Shown here piece after piece: positions 7,563 to 19,000 of a DNA stretch of 64,000 nucleotides (position 1 is the first letter of the stretch; the number at the start of each line of letters is the position of its first letter). Made by a program: the position numbers and the translations under genes. Below the pieces are notes generated by a model. The model did not search any database. It was not told the origin of the DNA and saw only the letters and a list, made by a program, of their open reading frames with translations. Origin of the DNA: Chthoniobacteraceae bacterium (lineage in GTDB: Bacteria; Verrucomicrobiota; Verrucomicrobiia; Chthoniobacterales; Chthoniobacteraceae); NCBI GenBank assembly GCA_947476045.1, contig CANJNZ010000010.1:1-64000 (forward strand), read 5' to 3'.

Positions 7563-10500
7563 ATGTCGCCGCGCCCGATTGATTTGCTGGACGCCATAGC
7601 CCGGGAGCCTGCGCTCGCGGCGAAGCTGCGCGCCGTGATGGCGGGTGAGCAGTGTGTTTTTGCCAACGTCGTCGAAAATGCGCACGCAGCGCTTTGCGGT
7701 GTCATTGCGCGAGGCTGTGAAAAGGCGGGACGCAATTTGTGGCTCGTGTGCGCAAACGTCCGCACGCAGGAGCAACTTCACAACGAACTCAGTCAGTGGT
7801 TTTCCGGCGCTGATTTTTTCCCGGAACTGGAAAGCGTTCCCGTCGAAGGGGCACTGCCAGACCCCGAGACGGTTGCGGAGCGGCTCGGTGTGGTGCAGCG
7901 ATTGGTGGAGGCCGATGCGAAGGCTAGGAAAAAGGGGCGTATCATCCTTCTCACGCGAGCGTCGTTGGAAGATCGCGTGGTGGATGAGGCGGAGCTGCGC
8001 CGTCTCGAACTGACAATCAAGCGCGCCACCCGATGCGACCGCGATGCTTTGCTGAAAAAGCTCGGCGATGCGGGCTACGAGCACGTCCCGCAAGTAACGG
8101 CGCGTGGACAGTTCGCGATACGCGGCGGCATTGTGGATGTGTTCAGCTTTCATCACGCGCTGCCGGTGCGGCTGGAGTGGTTCGATGAGGAGGTGGAGAG
8201 CATCCGGCAATTCGATCTCGATGCGCAAACGAGCGTGGAGCACCTGCCGCAATGCACGCTGCTGCTCGGCGAGGCGGAGACGCTCGACAAAAAACTGTGC
8301 GACTACATTCGCCCGGAAGATGTGACGGTGGATGTGGACGCAAGCTGGATGGACGCGCTCGTCCACATCGCGTGTCTCGACTTGCTCTCGGATGGCGCGG
8401 ATGGGTTGACCACGGATGGCGCGGATTTCACGGATGTCTTAGTTGAGGAGCCAGCGCCGGTGGAACGCAATGGGCGTAAACGAAAGGCGGAAGCTAAATC
8501 CGTGTCATCCGAGCCATCCGTTGTTGATGGTTCTGCGCAATCCGAAGTCCCGGGTGCGGTTGATTTTTCGACGGCGTTTTTCGAGCACGGTCTAGGTCAG
8601 TTTGAAGCGGGTGATTTCGTCGTGGATGAAATCAAGCGCGAGCGGTTCTTTGCGCAGCTTGGTGAATGGCGGACGCAGCAGTGGGCGACGTTCGTGTTTT
8701 GCAACAACGAGGGCGAAGTGGAGCGGCTTCGTGAACTGCTGCCTGCTGTCGAGGCGGACGCGGTTACTTTCACCATCGGCACGCTGTCGCGCGGGTTTAT
8801 TTTCCCTGCGGGAAAGATCGCCGCGCTGAGCGATGCGGAGTTGTTCGGGCGCTATCGCAACAACCGCGCACGTCGCCTCGCCATCAAGCGAGCGAAGGAA
8901 GTTGGCAGCCGCTCGCAGATTGATTTCAGTGAATTGGTCGAAGGTGAGCTGGTGGTGCATCTGGAACACGGCATCGCCCGTTTTCTAGAACTCAAGACCG
9001 TCGTTGCCGAGGATGTCCTTGTGCTGGAGTTTGCCGGGAGCGCGAAACTCTACGTGCCGCTGGAGCAGAGCTATCTCGTCGCGCGATACGTGGGCATCGG
9101 TAAAAAAAATCCGCCGCTCTCGAAGCTGGGCGATGCGGCGTGGGCAAACGCGAAGAATAAGGCGGAGAAAGCGGTATTCGACTACGCCGGGCGTCTGCTC
9201 GAACTCCACGCCACCCGCGAATCGCAGCGGGGCTACGCATTTCCACCGGACAATGACTGGATGCGCGAGTTTGAGGCGTCGTTCCTCTACAAAGAAACGC
9301 CAGACCAAATCACTGCCATCGCCGACGCAAAGGCTGACATGGAGAGCGAGCGCCCGATGGATCGTCTCATCTGCGGCGACGTGGGCTTTGGAAAAACCGA
9401 GGTCGCGATTCGCGCTGCGTTCAAGGCCGTTTGCGCCGGCAAGCAGGTCGCTGTGCTTGTGCCCACGACGGTGCTTGCCGAGCAACATTATCGAAATTTT
9501 CGCGAACGCGTGAGCGATTACCCGATGACAGTCGGGATGCTCTCGCGCTTCCGCACCAAGGCGCAGCAGAACGAAACGCTGCGCGGTGTGACAGATGGTT
9601 CGGTGGACATTGTCATCGGAACGCACCGTCTGATCTCGAAGGACGTGGCTTTCAAAAATCTCGGCCTCGTCGTCGTGGATGAAGAGCAGCGATTCGGCGT
9701 CCTGCACAAAGAGAGGTTCAAGGAAATGTGGCCGCTGGTGGATTTGCTCACGCTCAGTGCCACTCCGATTCCGCGCACGCTCTACATGTCGCTCATGGGC
9801 GCGAAGGACATGAGCACGATTGAGACGCCGCCTGCCAATCGCATCCCCGTGGAGACGCTCATTTGTCCCTACGACGAGCGCATCATCCGCGACGCCATCA
9901 ACCGTGAACTCAAGCGCGAGGGGCAGGTGTATTTTCTACACAACCTCGTCGGCGACATCGAGAGCGTGGCGGGGAAAATCAAACGCCTCTGCCCGCAGGC
10001 GCGCGTGTTAGTCGGGCACGGGCAGATGCACGAGCACGAGTTGGAGGAAGTGATGCACCGCTTTGTGAATGGCGAGGTGGATGTGCTCGTGGCGACGACG
10101 ATCATCGAGAGCGGCGTGGATATTCCAAACGCGAACACGATCATCATAGACCGCGCAGATCGCTTCGGGCTCGCAGATCTCTATCAGCTCAGGGGGCGCG
10201 TCGGTCGCGCGCAGCACAAGGCGTATGCGTATCTCATGCTGCCACGCGACATGATGTCGGCGGGCGAGGCGCGCAAGCGCATCAACGCGATCAAACAATA
10301 CGGCTCACTGGGCGCGGGATTTAAAATTGCGATGCGCGATTTGGAAATACGCGGCGCGGGAAACATCCTCGGCACGGCGCAGAGCGGGCACATTGTGAAC
10401 GTCGGATTCGACCTCTATTGCGCGCTGCTCCGTCAGGCGATTGCGAAGCTCAAAGGCGAGCGCGGGCGGCATCGCATCGAAGTGGAGGTGCGCCTGGATT

Positions 10501-10901
10501 TCGTCGTCACTCGCGAAGCCGAGTATGCGGGAAAGGAAAAGTCCGCAGGATTTGCCCCTGCATTCATCCCCGTGTCTTACATCGCCGAGACGCAGTCGCG
10601 CATCGGCGCTTACCGTCGGCTGAATCAAATCGCGTCGCGCGACTCGCTTGATGCCTTGCGAAAAGAATGGCGCGACCGCTATGGGCGAATGCCGCAGGCG
10701 GTGGAGAATCTCCTTTTGCTCAGCGAAATCAAACTCAGCGCGGCGGTCCGAAAAGTCAGCGTCATCGAGGCGAAGGAAGCGAAGCTGATGCTGACGCGGA
10801 ACCGTGACTTCATTTTAATTGGCGGAAAATTTCCCCGTCTCAGCGCGAGCAGCCCAAACGAGCGGTTGGATGAAGTGCTGAAGCTCGTCCGGAGCTTTTA
10901 G
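7563..10901 (+). CDS. mfd: Transcription-repair coupling factor
   Basis: Mfd is a DNA translocase that removes RNA polymerase stalled at lesions and recruits UvrA. The ATG at 7563 (MSPRPIDLLDAIAREPALAA) gives 1112 residues; an upstream in-frame ATG at 7491 would overlap the dusB leader. Order: UvrB-like N-terminal module, RNA-polymerase-interacting domain around residues 450-520 (ELVVHLEHGIARFLELKTV), translocase motor with Walker A GDVGFGKT at 605-612 and DEEQ at 706-709, then the C-terminal UvrA-binding regulatory domain. Oddly, residues about 276-324 are a low-complexity stretch (SDGADGLTTDGADFTD and onward) produced by an inserted repeat; see the repeat feature. Confidence 0.97.
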   Translation: MSPRPIDLLDAIAREPALAAKLRAVMAGEQCVFANVVENAHAALCGVIARGCEKAGRNLWLVCANVRTQEQLHNELSQWFSGADFFPELESVPVEGALPDPETVAERLGVVQRLVEADAKARKKGRIILLTRASLEDRVVDEAELRRLELTIKRATRCDRDALLKKLGDAGYEHVPQVTARGQFAIRGGIVDVFSFHHALPVRLEWFDEEVESIRQFDLDAQTSVEHLPQCTLLLGEAETLDKKLCDYIRPEDVTVDVDASWMDALVHIACLDLLSDGADGLTTDGADFTDVLVEEPAPVERNGRKRKAEAKSVSSEPSVVDGSAQSEVPGAVDFSTAFFEHGLGQFEAGDFVVDEIKRERFFAQLGEWRTQQWATFVFCNNEGEVERLRELLPAVEADAVTFTIGTLSRGFIFPAGKIAALSDAELFGRYRNNRARRLAIKRAKEVGSRSQIDFSELVEGELVVHLEHGIARFLELKTVVAEDVLVLEFAGSAKLYVPLEQSYLVARYVGIGKKNPPLSKLGDAAWANAKNKAEKAVFDYAGRLLELHATRESQRGYAFPPDNDWMREFEASFLYKETPDQITAIADAKADMESERPMDRLICGDVGFGKTEVAIRAAFKAVCAGKQVAVLVPTTVLAEQHYRNFRERVSDYPMTVGMLSRFRTKAQQNETLRGVTDGSVDIVIGTHRLISKDVAFKNLGLVVVDEEQRFGVLHKERFKEMWPLVDLLTLSATPIPRTLYMSLMGAKDMSTIETPPANRIPVETLICPYDERIIRDAINRELKREGQVYFLHNLVGDIESVAGKIKRLCPQARVLVGHGQMHEHELEEVMHRFVNGEVDVLVATTIIESGVDIPNANTIIIDRADRFGLADLYQLRGRVGRAQHKAYAYLMLPRDMMSAGEARKRINAIKQYGSLGAGFKIAMRDLEIRGAGNILGTAQSGHIVNVGFDLYCALLRQAIAKLKGERGRHRIEVEVRLDFVVTREAEYAGKEKSAGFAPAFIPVSYIAETQSRIGAYRRLNQIASRDSLDALRKEWRDRYGRMPQAVENLLLLSEIKLSAAVRKVSVIEAKEAKLMLTRNRDFILIGGKFPRLSASSPNERLDEVLKLVRSF
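8389..8532. repeat. Nonamer array with inverted copy inserted in mfd
   Basis: From 8389 the DNA reads as units of the form CGGATNNNN (CGGATGGCG, CGGATGGGT, then CGGATGGCG, CGGATTTCA, CGGATG). A reverse-complement copy lies at about 8496-8532. The arms around 8412-8435 and 8500-8521 match over about 24 bp with about three differences, so the RNA could fold into a long hairpin. The unit length is a multiple of three and the mfd frame stays open across it. The encoded peptide is not typical of Mfd. Confidence 0.75.
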
Positions 10902-10950
10902 GGGTGTCGAGCGCTTCTGTGACAATTTGGAAAATGAGCACTCACCACGC

Positions 10951-10986
10951 TTGCGTAGTGCGAATACGCTGCCATATTCCGCGCCC
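10951..10986 (+). promoter_or_regulatory. Putative typA promoter with GCGCCC discriminator
   Basis: TTGCGT at 10951-10956 is followed by 16 nt, CATATT at 10973-10978 and GCGCCC at 10981-10986, the same order as at rpmE and the two tRNA genes. The typA ATG is 23 nt after the discriminator. The -35 region is part of a 15-bp sequence (cttgcgtagtgcgaa) that is also found before the phosphate transporter gene. Confidence 0.45.
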
Positions 10987-11009
10987 TTTTTCCAAAGGGG
11001 AACCATTTC

Positions 11010-12839
11010 ATGTCACAACAACTTATTCGCAATATCGCCATCATCGCCCACGTCGATCACGGCAAGACCACACTCGTTGACTGTCTGCTCAAACAAGCAG
11101 GAACTTTCCGCGCCAACGAAGCCAAGGCGACCGAGGAGCGCATCATGGACTCGATGGATCTCGAGCGTGAGAAAGGCATCACCATCCGCGCAAAGAACGC
11201 CGCGTTTCGCTGGAATGGCTACCACATCAACATCGTGGACACGCCCGGACATGCTGACTTCGGCGGCGAGGTGGAGCGCATCATGAAGATGATTGACGGC
11301 GTGCTCCTCGTGGTGGACGCCCATGACGGCCCACAGGCGCAGACGAAGTTCGTTTTGAAAAAGGCGCTGGAGAACGGTGCGAAACCAATCGTCGTCATCA
11401 ATAAAATTGACCGCGAAAACGCTGACCCACACAAGGTGCTGGATCAAGTCTTCGAGCTTTTCCTCGAGCTCCACGCCAATGACGAGCAACTCGATTTTCC
11501 CATCGTCTATGCGAGCGCAAAGAACGGCTATGCGAAGCTGGATCTCAAGGACGAGAGCAGCACGATGGAGCCGCTCTACCAGACCGTGGTGGACAAAATC
11601 CCGCCGCCAAAAATCAGCCCTGAACCGTTCTTCCAGTTCGTCGTGGCAAACCTCGACTACAGCGAATACCTCGGACGACTCGCCTATGGCCGCATCGTCA
11701 GCGGCAAGGTGAAAGTCGGCGACAATCTCGTCTGCCTCCATTTGGGCAACCGCACTTCCAAGGCTAAAGTCACCGCAGTCTTCGGACACGAGGGGCTGAA
11801 GAAAATCGAAATCCCGGAGGCGGAAGCCGGCGACATTGTAGGCATCGCAGGCTTTGAGGATGTTTTCATCGGCGAGACGCTCACTGACAGCGAAGAGCGT
11901 GAGCGACTGCCGTTCGTGGACATTGATCCGCCCACGATCACGATGAAGATTTGCATCAACGACGGCCCGCTCGCCGGACGTGAAGGCACCTTGCTCACCG
12001 CTCGTCAGGTGCGCGAGCGCCTCTTCCGCGAGACCCGCACGAACGTTTCGCTACAAGTGGCCGACACGGATGTCGCCGGTCATTTCGAGATCAAAGCGCG
12101 CGGGGAAATGCAAATCGCCATCCTCGTTGAGCAGATGCGCCGCGAAGGATTTGAAGTCCTCGTCTCGCGTCCCGAGGTTATTTTCATGCGCGACGAAGCT
12201 GGAAATCTTACGGAGCCATACGAAGAGCTGACCGTGGATTTGCCGGGCGAATACCTCGGCGACATCATGCAGAGCCTCGCTGCGCGCAAGGCCGAGATCA
12301 CCCACATGGAGCATCATCCGCACAGTGTGGAATTGACCGCCATCATCCCCACACGCGGCCTCATCGGTTTCGAGACCGTGCTCGTGAACGTGACCAAGGG
12401 ACTCGGCATCACCAGTGCGCTCTTTCACGGCTACGGCCCGCACAAGGGCGAAATTCCGAACCGCAACACCGGCGTTCTTGTCAGCATGGAAAACGGAGTC
12501 AGCACCGCCTACGCGCTCGATACAATCCAGCAACGTGGCCGTCTGTTCATCGATCCGCAGGAGGAAATATTCGAAGGCATGATCGTCGGCGAAAACAGCC
12601 GTAACGAAGACATGCCCGTGAATCCCTGCCGCGCCAAGAAGCTCACCAATATGCGCTCGCAAGGTGACGGCAAAGGCATCGCGCTTCCGCCCGCGCTCAA
12701 GCTCAGTCTCGAACGCTCGCTCGAATACATCGCGCCCGACGAATACGTGGAAGTCACTCCAAAGAGCATTCGTCTTCGCAAAAAGATCCTCGACGCCAAC
12801 GCCCGCAAACGCGCCGAGAAGAGCGAAACCGCAGTGTAA
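11010..12839 (+). CDS. typA: Ribosome-associated translational GTPase TypA/BipA
   Basis: TypA is an EF-G/LepA-like GTPase that binds 70S ribosomes and helps assembly and stress-responsive translation. The 609-residue length is normal. The G domain has the P-loop AHVDHGKTT (13-21), DTPGH (77-81) and NKID (131-134), followed by EF-G-like domains II, III and V and the TypA-specific C-terminal part with [21 protein letters not shown] short purine stretch (aaagggga) about 10 nt before the ATG could act as a ribosome binding site. tRNA-Gln follows on the same strand. Confidence 0.96.
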   Translation: MSQQLIRNIAIIAHVDHGKTTLVDCLLKQAGTFRANEAKATEERIMDSMDLEREKGITIRAKNAAFRWNGYHINIVDTPGHADFGGEVERIMKMIDGVLLVVDAHDGPQAQTKFVLKKALENGAKPIVVINKIDRENADPHKVLDQVFELFLELHANDEQLDFPIVYASAKNGYAKLDLKDESSTMEPLYQTVVDKIPPPKISPEPFFQFVVANLDYSEYLGRLAYGRIVSGKVKVGDNLVCLHLGNRTSKAKVTAVFGHEGLKKIEIPEAEAGDIVGIAGFEDVFIGETLTDSEERERLPFVDIDPPTITMKICINDGPLAGREGTLLTARQVRERLFRETRTNVSLQVADTDVAGHFEIKARGEMQIAILVEQMRREGFEVLVSRPEVIFMRDEAGNLTEPYEELTVDLPGEYLGDIMQSLAARKAEITHMEHHPHSVELTAIIPTRGLIGFETVLVNVTKGLGITSALFHGYGPHKGEIPNRNTGVLVSMENGVSTAYALDTIQQRGRLFIDPQEEIFEGMIVGENSRNEDMPVNPCRAKKLTNMRSQGDGKGIALPPALKLSLERSLEYIAPDEYVEVTPKSIRLRKKILDANARKRAEKSETAV

Positions 12840-12863
12840 AATCACATTCGGCGCACTTTGGAT

Positions 12864-12900
12864 TTGCCCTGCCTGAAGTGCCCGCTATTTTCCCGCGCCC
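12864..12900 (+). promoter_or_regulatory. Putative tRNA-Gln promoter with GCGCCC discriminator
   Basis: TTGCCC at 12864-12869, a 16-nt spacer, TATTTT at 12886-12891 and GCGCCC at 12895-12900 directly precede the tRNA, which starts at 12903. This is the clearest example of the shared promoter pattern, because the -10 sits at the right distance for a short tRNA leader. Confidence 0.55.
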
Positions 12901-12902
12901 AT

Positions 12903-12973
12903 TGGCCGATGGTGTAAAGGTAGCACAGGTGACTTTGACTCACCTAGTCAAGGTTCGAATCCTTGTCGGCCAA
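12903..12973 (+). tRNA. tRNA-Gln (anticodon TTG)
   Basis: A complete cloverleaf is visible. The 7-bp acceptor stem pairs tggccga with tcggcca, the anticodon stem pairs ggtga with tcacc, and the 7-nt loop ctttgac has TTG at 12935-12937. The T-arm pairs caagg with ccttg around ttcgaat. The discriminator is A73 (12973). CCA is not encoded. A T-run at 12978-12982 follows. Confidence 0.95.
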
Positions 12974-13024
12974 CTCCCTTTTTAAAGACAAAAAAACAAA
13001 GTCGAAATGAGGTGGCGTGATTTT

Positions 13025-16000
13025 CTATTGCGTGGTGATGCGATAGAATCTGGAACTGGTGGCCGTGGTGTCGGTGAAGGTGATGGTTTGCTGGACGGGG
13101 GTTGCGCTGTAGATCTGAAGGTTCGTCCATGAGGCGGCGGCGAGGCTGTCTTTGAATTGGATGGTGTAGGCCTTGTAGGGCTGCGCGGTGAAGGTGAGGG
13201 TGTAGCCGGCGGTGAGCGTCGAGGGAGAGATATTCACGTTAAGTTTGCTGTTGGGGTCGTTGGGGTTTGTGCCGGCGAGGAATTCCTGCAAGTTAGTCAT
13301 GCCGTCGCCGTCAGTGTCACTGGTGGCGTCTGCGTTGCTGGTGGGGTTCATGCCGTTGGCGGTTTCCCACCAGTCCTGGATGCCGTCGCTGTCGGTATCG
13401 GTGAAGGTGACGGTGAGTTGGGCGTTGTTGCTGATGGCGAAGCCGTAGCTGTTGGAGACAAAGACGCTGTATTGGGCGGCGTCGCCGGGCATGCAGTAGG
13501 GGATGGTGTAGGTTTGTGAGGTGGCGCCGGAGATGAAGGCTCCGTTTTTACGCCACTGGTAGGTGAGGCCGTGGCCGGAGGCGAGGGCGGTGAAGGTGGC
13601 GGATTGGCCCTGGTCTTTGGAGACTGCGGCGGGGTGGTTGACCATGATGGGGACGCTGTCTGGGTAGAGGACGGTTTGGGGGACGTTGTTTTGGAAGGAG
13701 CCCGGGACGACCCATTTCAAATTGATGCTGCCGGTGCCGGTGTTCTGGTAATATTCGAGGACGATGTCGTAGAGTTGGCCGCTGGTGAGGGCGATGGCGC
13801 TGGAGGTGGTGGTGGTAGTGATGGTGTCTGCGACGTCGTTCCAGTTGCTGATGATCTGGGTGCCGTTGACGAAGAGGCGCACGCCGTCGTTGGCAACGGT
13901 GCTAAAGGTATAGTTACCGCTGACGGTAGCGCGGACTTGTCCGCTCCAGCGGACACTGAAGTTGGTGGTGCCGGTGAGGTTTGGGAAGCTGTAGTTAGTG
14001 GGCCAGGCAGGACTGCTAGAGACGCTGAAGTTGATGGTGTTGGTGGATGAGAAGGCGTCGGTGCGCGTGCCGACGATGGGAGCGGTGAGGGTTTTGTTGG
14101 GGTAGTAGTCGCCCTTGAGTCCCTGGGTGATGGAGTTGGTGGCGTAAACTGTAATGGCTGCGGACACGGTGGTGCCGAGGCTGTTGTCGGTGGCTTTTGC
14201 GGTGATGGTGTGGGCGCCGGGAGTGGACGTCCACGCGAAGGAGAAATTGGGTGCGGTGCTGGATTCGCCGATTTTGGTGCTGCCAGAGAAGTATTCGACT
14301 TTGAGGATCGAACCATCGGGATCAGAGGCTGTGGAGGTAAAGGTTACTGTGGCGGGGACGGTGTATGGTGAGTTGGTGGCGGGCGCGGTGATGGAGACCG
14401 TGGGGAGTTGGTTGATACCATTTGGGAAACCAGCAGTGAGTCCATCGGCGAACCAATTAGTTGGTTCGTCGCCATAGGCGGTGGCGACGGCGCGCTGGAG
14501 TGACGGTCCTGCGCCGTCGGCGATGAGCGGCCATGGGGCAAGGTTGTTATAGCGGACGGTGTCTATGATGTCGTAGGGGATGACTGTCTGGCCGAGATTG
14601 TTGAGCACGGGTGTGTCGGGCATTTCGAGGGAAATACGTTCGCCATTATCCTGCATAGTTCCGGTGAATGGGCCGAATATCTGGACGCCGACTGGGACGC
14701 TATATTTCGTGCGGAACGTCGCTGGATCGATTCCGACGACGAGCGCGTAGCCACTGGCGGGGATGCTCTGGCCGATGGCGAAGTTATAGCCGAGGCCTCC
14801 GATTTTCCATGTGTTGGTGGGGTTCGAGGGGTCGTAGAGCGGGACGGCGTTGCTGCTGATGTTGCGGATTTCCACGAACTCATCGTAGCCGGTGTAGGGG
14901 TGATACATGATCTCGTTGATTACGAGCGGGCCGACTTTCGGTGCGCTATTTTGTGCGCCAAAGGTGTTATTGAACTGGCGCGGAAAATATTCATCGCCTG
15001 CGCTGTTGACGATGCGTCCGAAGGAAACATTTTGCTCAGCTCCCGAGAATGCAAAGCCGTGGCTGTAGCCGGTGAGATTTCCAGCGGCGTCGCCGGAGAA
15101 AAGATACACGTCATCGCCTGCGGAATTGAGAGCGAAGCTGTTGCCATCGCCCGGCGTGGGGTTGAAATTCGTTTCATTAAACACAGCGTAGCCACCCGCC
15201 GGAATGATCGTATTCGCCGGGATTTGGAATTTCTTCGGAATGCTTGGATCGTCGGTGAGCCACCAGTATCCCACGTTCACGCTGGCGTTGGTGGGGTTGA
15301 AAAGTTCGATGGTGTCCCTGAGCGGCAATGTGGAATTCGTGAGCACTTCATTGATGACAACGCTGGTGCTTGCCGCCGGATCATTCGCGCCGGGCGAACC
15401 GAAAATGTTGGTGCTGCCCCGCCAGTTCAAGCCGTTGTCGGAGTTATAAACGGAAACTTTCGGAACTGCGGTGAACCCATTGCCATCTGCCGTGACCGGC
15501 CATGGAAGGGAGTCGTCGTAGGTGATTGAAAAGATATTTCCGCCCGTAGGAGCGGCGAGGGTGATTGTCTCGCCGTTGTTGTCGAGTTTGCCCGTGTAGA
15601 TGCCGTTCACCGTAACGCCGGAATAGCGCGCGTGAAAATTCGTCTGCCCCGCCGTGGCATCGCGCGCCAGAACGAAAAAGCCGCCCGGTGCGAGGATCGT
15701 GCCGATGGGAAATGTGTAAACGATGCCGTCAGTAAATGTGCAGCCGCTAAGATCGAGCGCTCCGGTTCCGATATTTTTAAGTTCGAGAAATTCAAATTCA
15801 TCGCCGGAGATGGCACCGGAGGCCGGAGGGTTGTAGTTGATTTCCGTGACGACGAGTTTGGTGAAGTCCTGAGGCGTGTAGAATGTGGCCTCGTTGATTG
15901 CGCTCCACGTGCCGGAGTTTCTGACGCGCGTGCGGATGGTGCGTGAATTGAGGATGCTGATCGGGCCGGAGTAAAGGAGGGCAGTTGGAGAGACGGTATC

Positions 16001-19000
16001 AACGCCCGTGGTGGTGTTATAAGAACGGGGATCGGAGCCGTCGGTGGTGTAGTAGATGGAACCCGCCGGTGCGGTGAGCGTGACCACAAATCCCGTCGCC
16101 ACCGAGCCGCCGTGCTGGTTCATCACCACCGGTTCAACCGGCCACCAGTTTGGATGTGCGCGGAGCTGGTTCAACAAGACCGCTGTGCGACCGGGGAAGT
16201 ATGTGTTCTTCAAATAATTCCACTCATTCACCCACTCCTGATCGCGATCCCACGGTAACGGAGAAACGCTGGAGCCCGGCTGCCAGCGTGCTGTTTCAGC
16301 GATGACGGCTGTGTAGATTTCCGTCATGCGTGCGTCGTAAAGCGCACCAGCTTTCACGGGCGTGAGCACGCCGTCGTTATAGAGGTGCTTGTAGGCGCGG
16401 TCGCGGAATAGCACGCGGAAATCCTCGTAGTTCATCAGCGTGTAAAAAATGCCGTCGGGCACATTGTGGTCCGTGCAATCGGCATTCAGTGCCTGCAACG
16501 CGATGTCCGAGTCCTGCTCGAAAAATTTCCACCCGCCTTTGTCCGGCAGCTTCGGTCCGGCTGCGCCCCAGTTGTGGTTTGTGTCCCAATCCCAGTCGTT
16601 GCCCGCGTAAAAACTCAGCACCATGTAGTCGGCGAGGTTGGTGACATCAACCCACCGCTTCGCTTCGTTGTAATTGCCGAGGCTGTTTTTCACGGAGGCC
16701 CACGTCGCTGACCACGTATCGCCGTTGCCGTGGTCGCTCCCGGTTGTGGCTCCGCCGGTGTAGTGAAAATCGTCAGAGCTGCCGGGAAAATAACTCGCCA
16801 TGTAGTCATCATCGGCATGCTCCTCGATGTGATAGATGCCGTGGTAAGAGCCGTTGAGATAAAGATGCACCTGCCGCCCGTGCTTCCCAGGCTGGCCCAT
16901 GAGGATCTGCATTTCTTCAATCCAAAGATTGCGACCGATCTGCGCGTCGCCGCTGCGCGTGATGGATGGAGAACCGTAGGGCACTGGCGGATTTTCGGCG
17001 GTGCCGAGCCAGTAAAACGTGTCGTGCGAATGACTGCGCAGCCGCAATTCCTTGAACTGAACCGCGGCCCCGGGCGCGAGCGAGCCGACATCATATACTG
17101 GATACTCCAACTTCGACGGTCCGTATTGCGTGCGGAATTTCGCCGCCATGCTCAGCTTCGGCGAGCCGAGGCTGGTGGTGCCCGTGGCGTTGACTCCGCA
17201 ATTGATTTGAAAACCGGCCTCCACTCCCGTCGGGTTGAAAAGCTCCACCGACGCCTCAGCCTCCGAGGTCGAAAGACCCGACGGCAAAATTACCGACACC
17301 GAAGGCAGAGCCAGCAGCGCATCGTCGAGCAAAGGTCCGTAGGTCGCGTTGCCCGTGATGGACGCTACCAAATTCGATTGCCCGACTACGCCGTTGCTCG
17401 ACGGAGTTCCCGTTCCGTTGATGAAAAGATATGTCTGTGTCACGACCGGCGCATAGGCGGCCTGCGAGTTCACAGCGATGGCGCGCACGATGCGTGTGCC
17501 GCGCGTCGGACCGTTCGTGTCCGGGGAAATCGTAATCGGCCCGCTATAGACAGTGCCTGTGGTCGCTGTCGGCTTCGAGCCGTCAAGCGTGTAGCGAATC
17601 GTCGAACCGGGGGCCGCCGTAAGCGTGAGGGAAAAGCTGCTCGTGTAAAAGCCGTGCGGCTGGCTGAAAGTGACCGCGTTTCCCCCAATCGTCGCGAGTG
17701 CGGAATTCACCGCGCCTGGCGTCGGCGAGACGAGGTAGCCGGTCTGAGTTCCAGCAGCGTTCCAGCCGTAAGTGACGTTCGGGAGCGATGCCGTGGGATT
17801 GAGTTCGCTCGCGATGGTGACGCCGTCGGGCTTCACGAGCATCACGCGCTCGCCGCTGCTGAGGGAGAAATTGGTGTGCAACAATGACGAGCCCGATGGT
17901 GGTGTTTCGCGGCCGTCGCAAAAAACCGTAAGGTATCCGTTCGCCGCGATGACCCGCGATGGAAACTGCCACTTCGTCAAATTGCCCGCGTCATCGGTGA
18001 GATACCATCCCGCCAAATCAACCGGCTGCGACAACGCGTTGTAAATTTCGAGCCAGTCTTGGGGCTGGAGCGATTCGTCTTTCAGTCCGGTCGTATTGCC
18101 GGAGAGCAGTTCATTGATGCGAAGTTGCGGGTCAATTACTGGCAGCACGATCACTGTTTCCACTGTGAGACCCGCGAGATCTGTCGCGCGCAAACGCAGC
18201 GATACACTTCCCATACCGACCGGGATCGTCTGTGCGATACGCAGTTCGCCGCCCGACACGGTAAAGAGCGCGTTGTTGGTGCTTCCGGTGCCCGACACTA
18301 GCGCGAACGTGTGCTTGTCGAAGCTGTTTGGATCCGTCGCCTGGAGATTTCCTGCGAGCGCTCCCGGCTGGCTGAGTGAAGATACCGTGGTCGCATCGAG
18401 CGTCACTGCGGTCGGTGCTAGAGGTGCGGCAATACTGACTGTGAGCGCCTTTTCGATAAAGCGGTTTGCGTCCGCAGTATCCACCGCACGCACGCGGATC
18501 CAGTAGGTCGTGCCCGGTGCTACCGCAGAAAAATTGAACGGCTGCGGCAAAAGTTGCCCGCCTGCGATGGTGAACTTCGCATTGTCCGTCGAGCCATCGC
18601 CCGTGACGAACGACAGCGTGTGCGAAACCGGCGCTGACTTCCGGTCAATGACCTGCAGCGTTCCAATCGCCGCCGTCTGCGCCGGGAAAAACTGCGAAGG
18701 TGAAAGCACCACATCATCCGGCGTCGGCGGGATGAAAATCCTTTCGAGTGTGAGCGCCTGCCAGATCGGATTGCGGTCGCCAGCCTCATTTGCGCCGAAA
18801 AGACTCCCCATCTGCACCGTTACTGTGCTCGTGGGCGCGATGAACTCGTAGCTGAAAAGAGTGGCGCGATTTTGCGAATACGTTTGCCCCGGCGACACGC
18901 CCAGCGAGGTGATTTCATCCACCGCATTCTGTCCGTTCACGCGGATGTCCCATTTCCGATCCTCGAAGCGATTCGCCGAAATCAGCACCTGCAGCTTGTA

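Noticed and set aside
6557-7582. Plus-strand frame of 341 codons opposite dusB
   Set aside because: GC-rich shadow of dusB; no family features.
16730-17887. Plus-strand frame of 385 codons inside the CotH-type gene
   Set aside because: Its residues show no domain and it is antisense to a well-supported multidomain protein.
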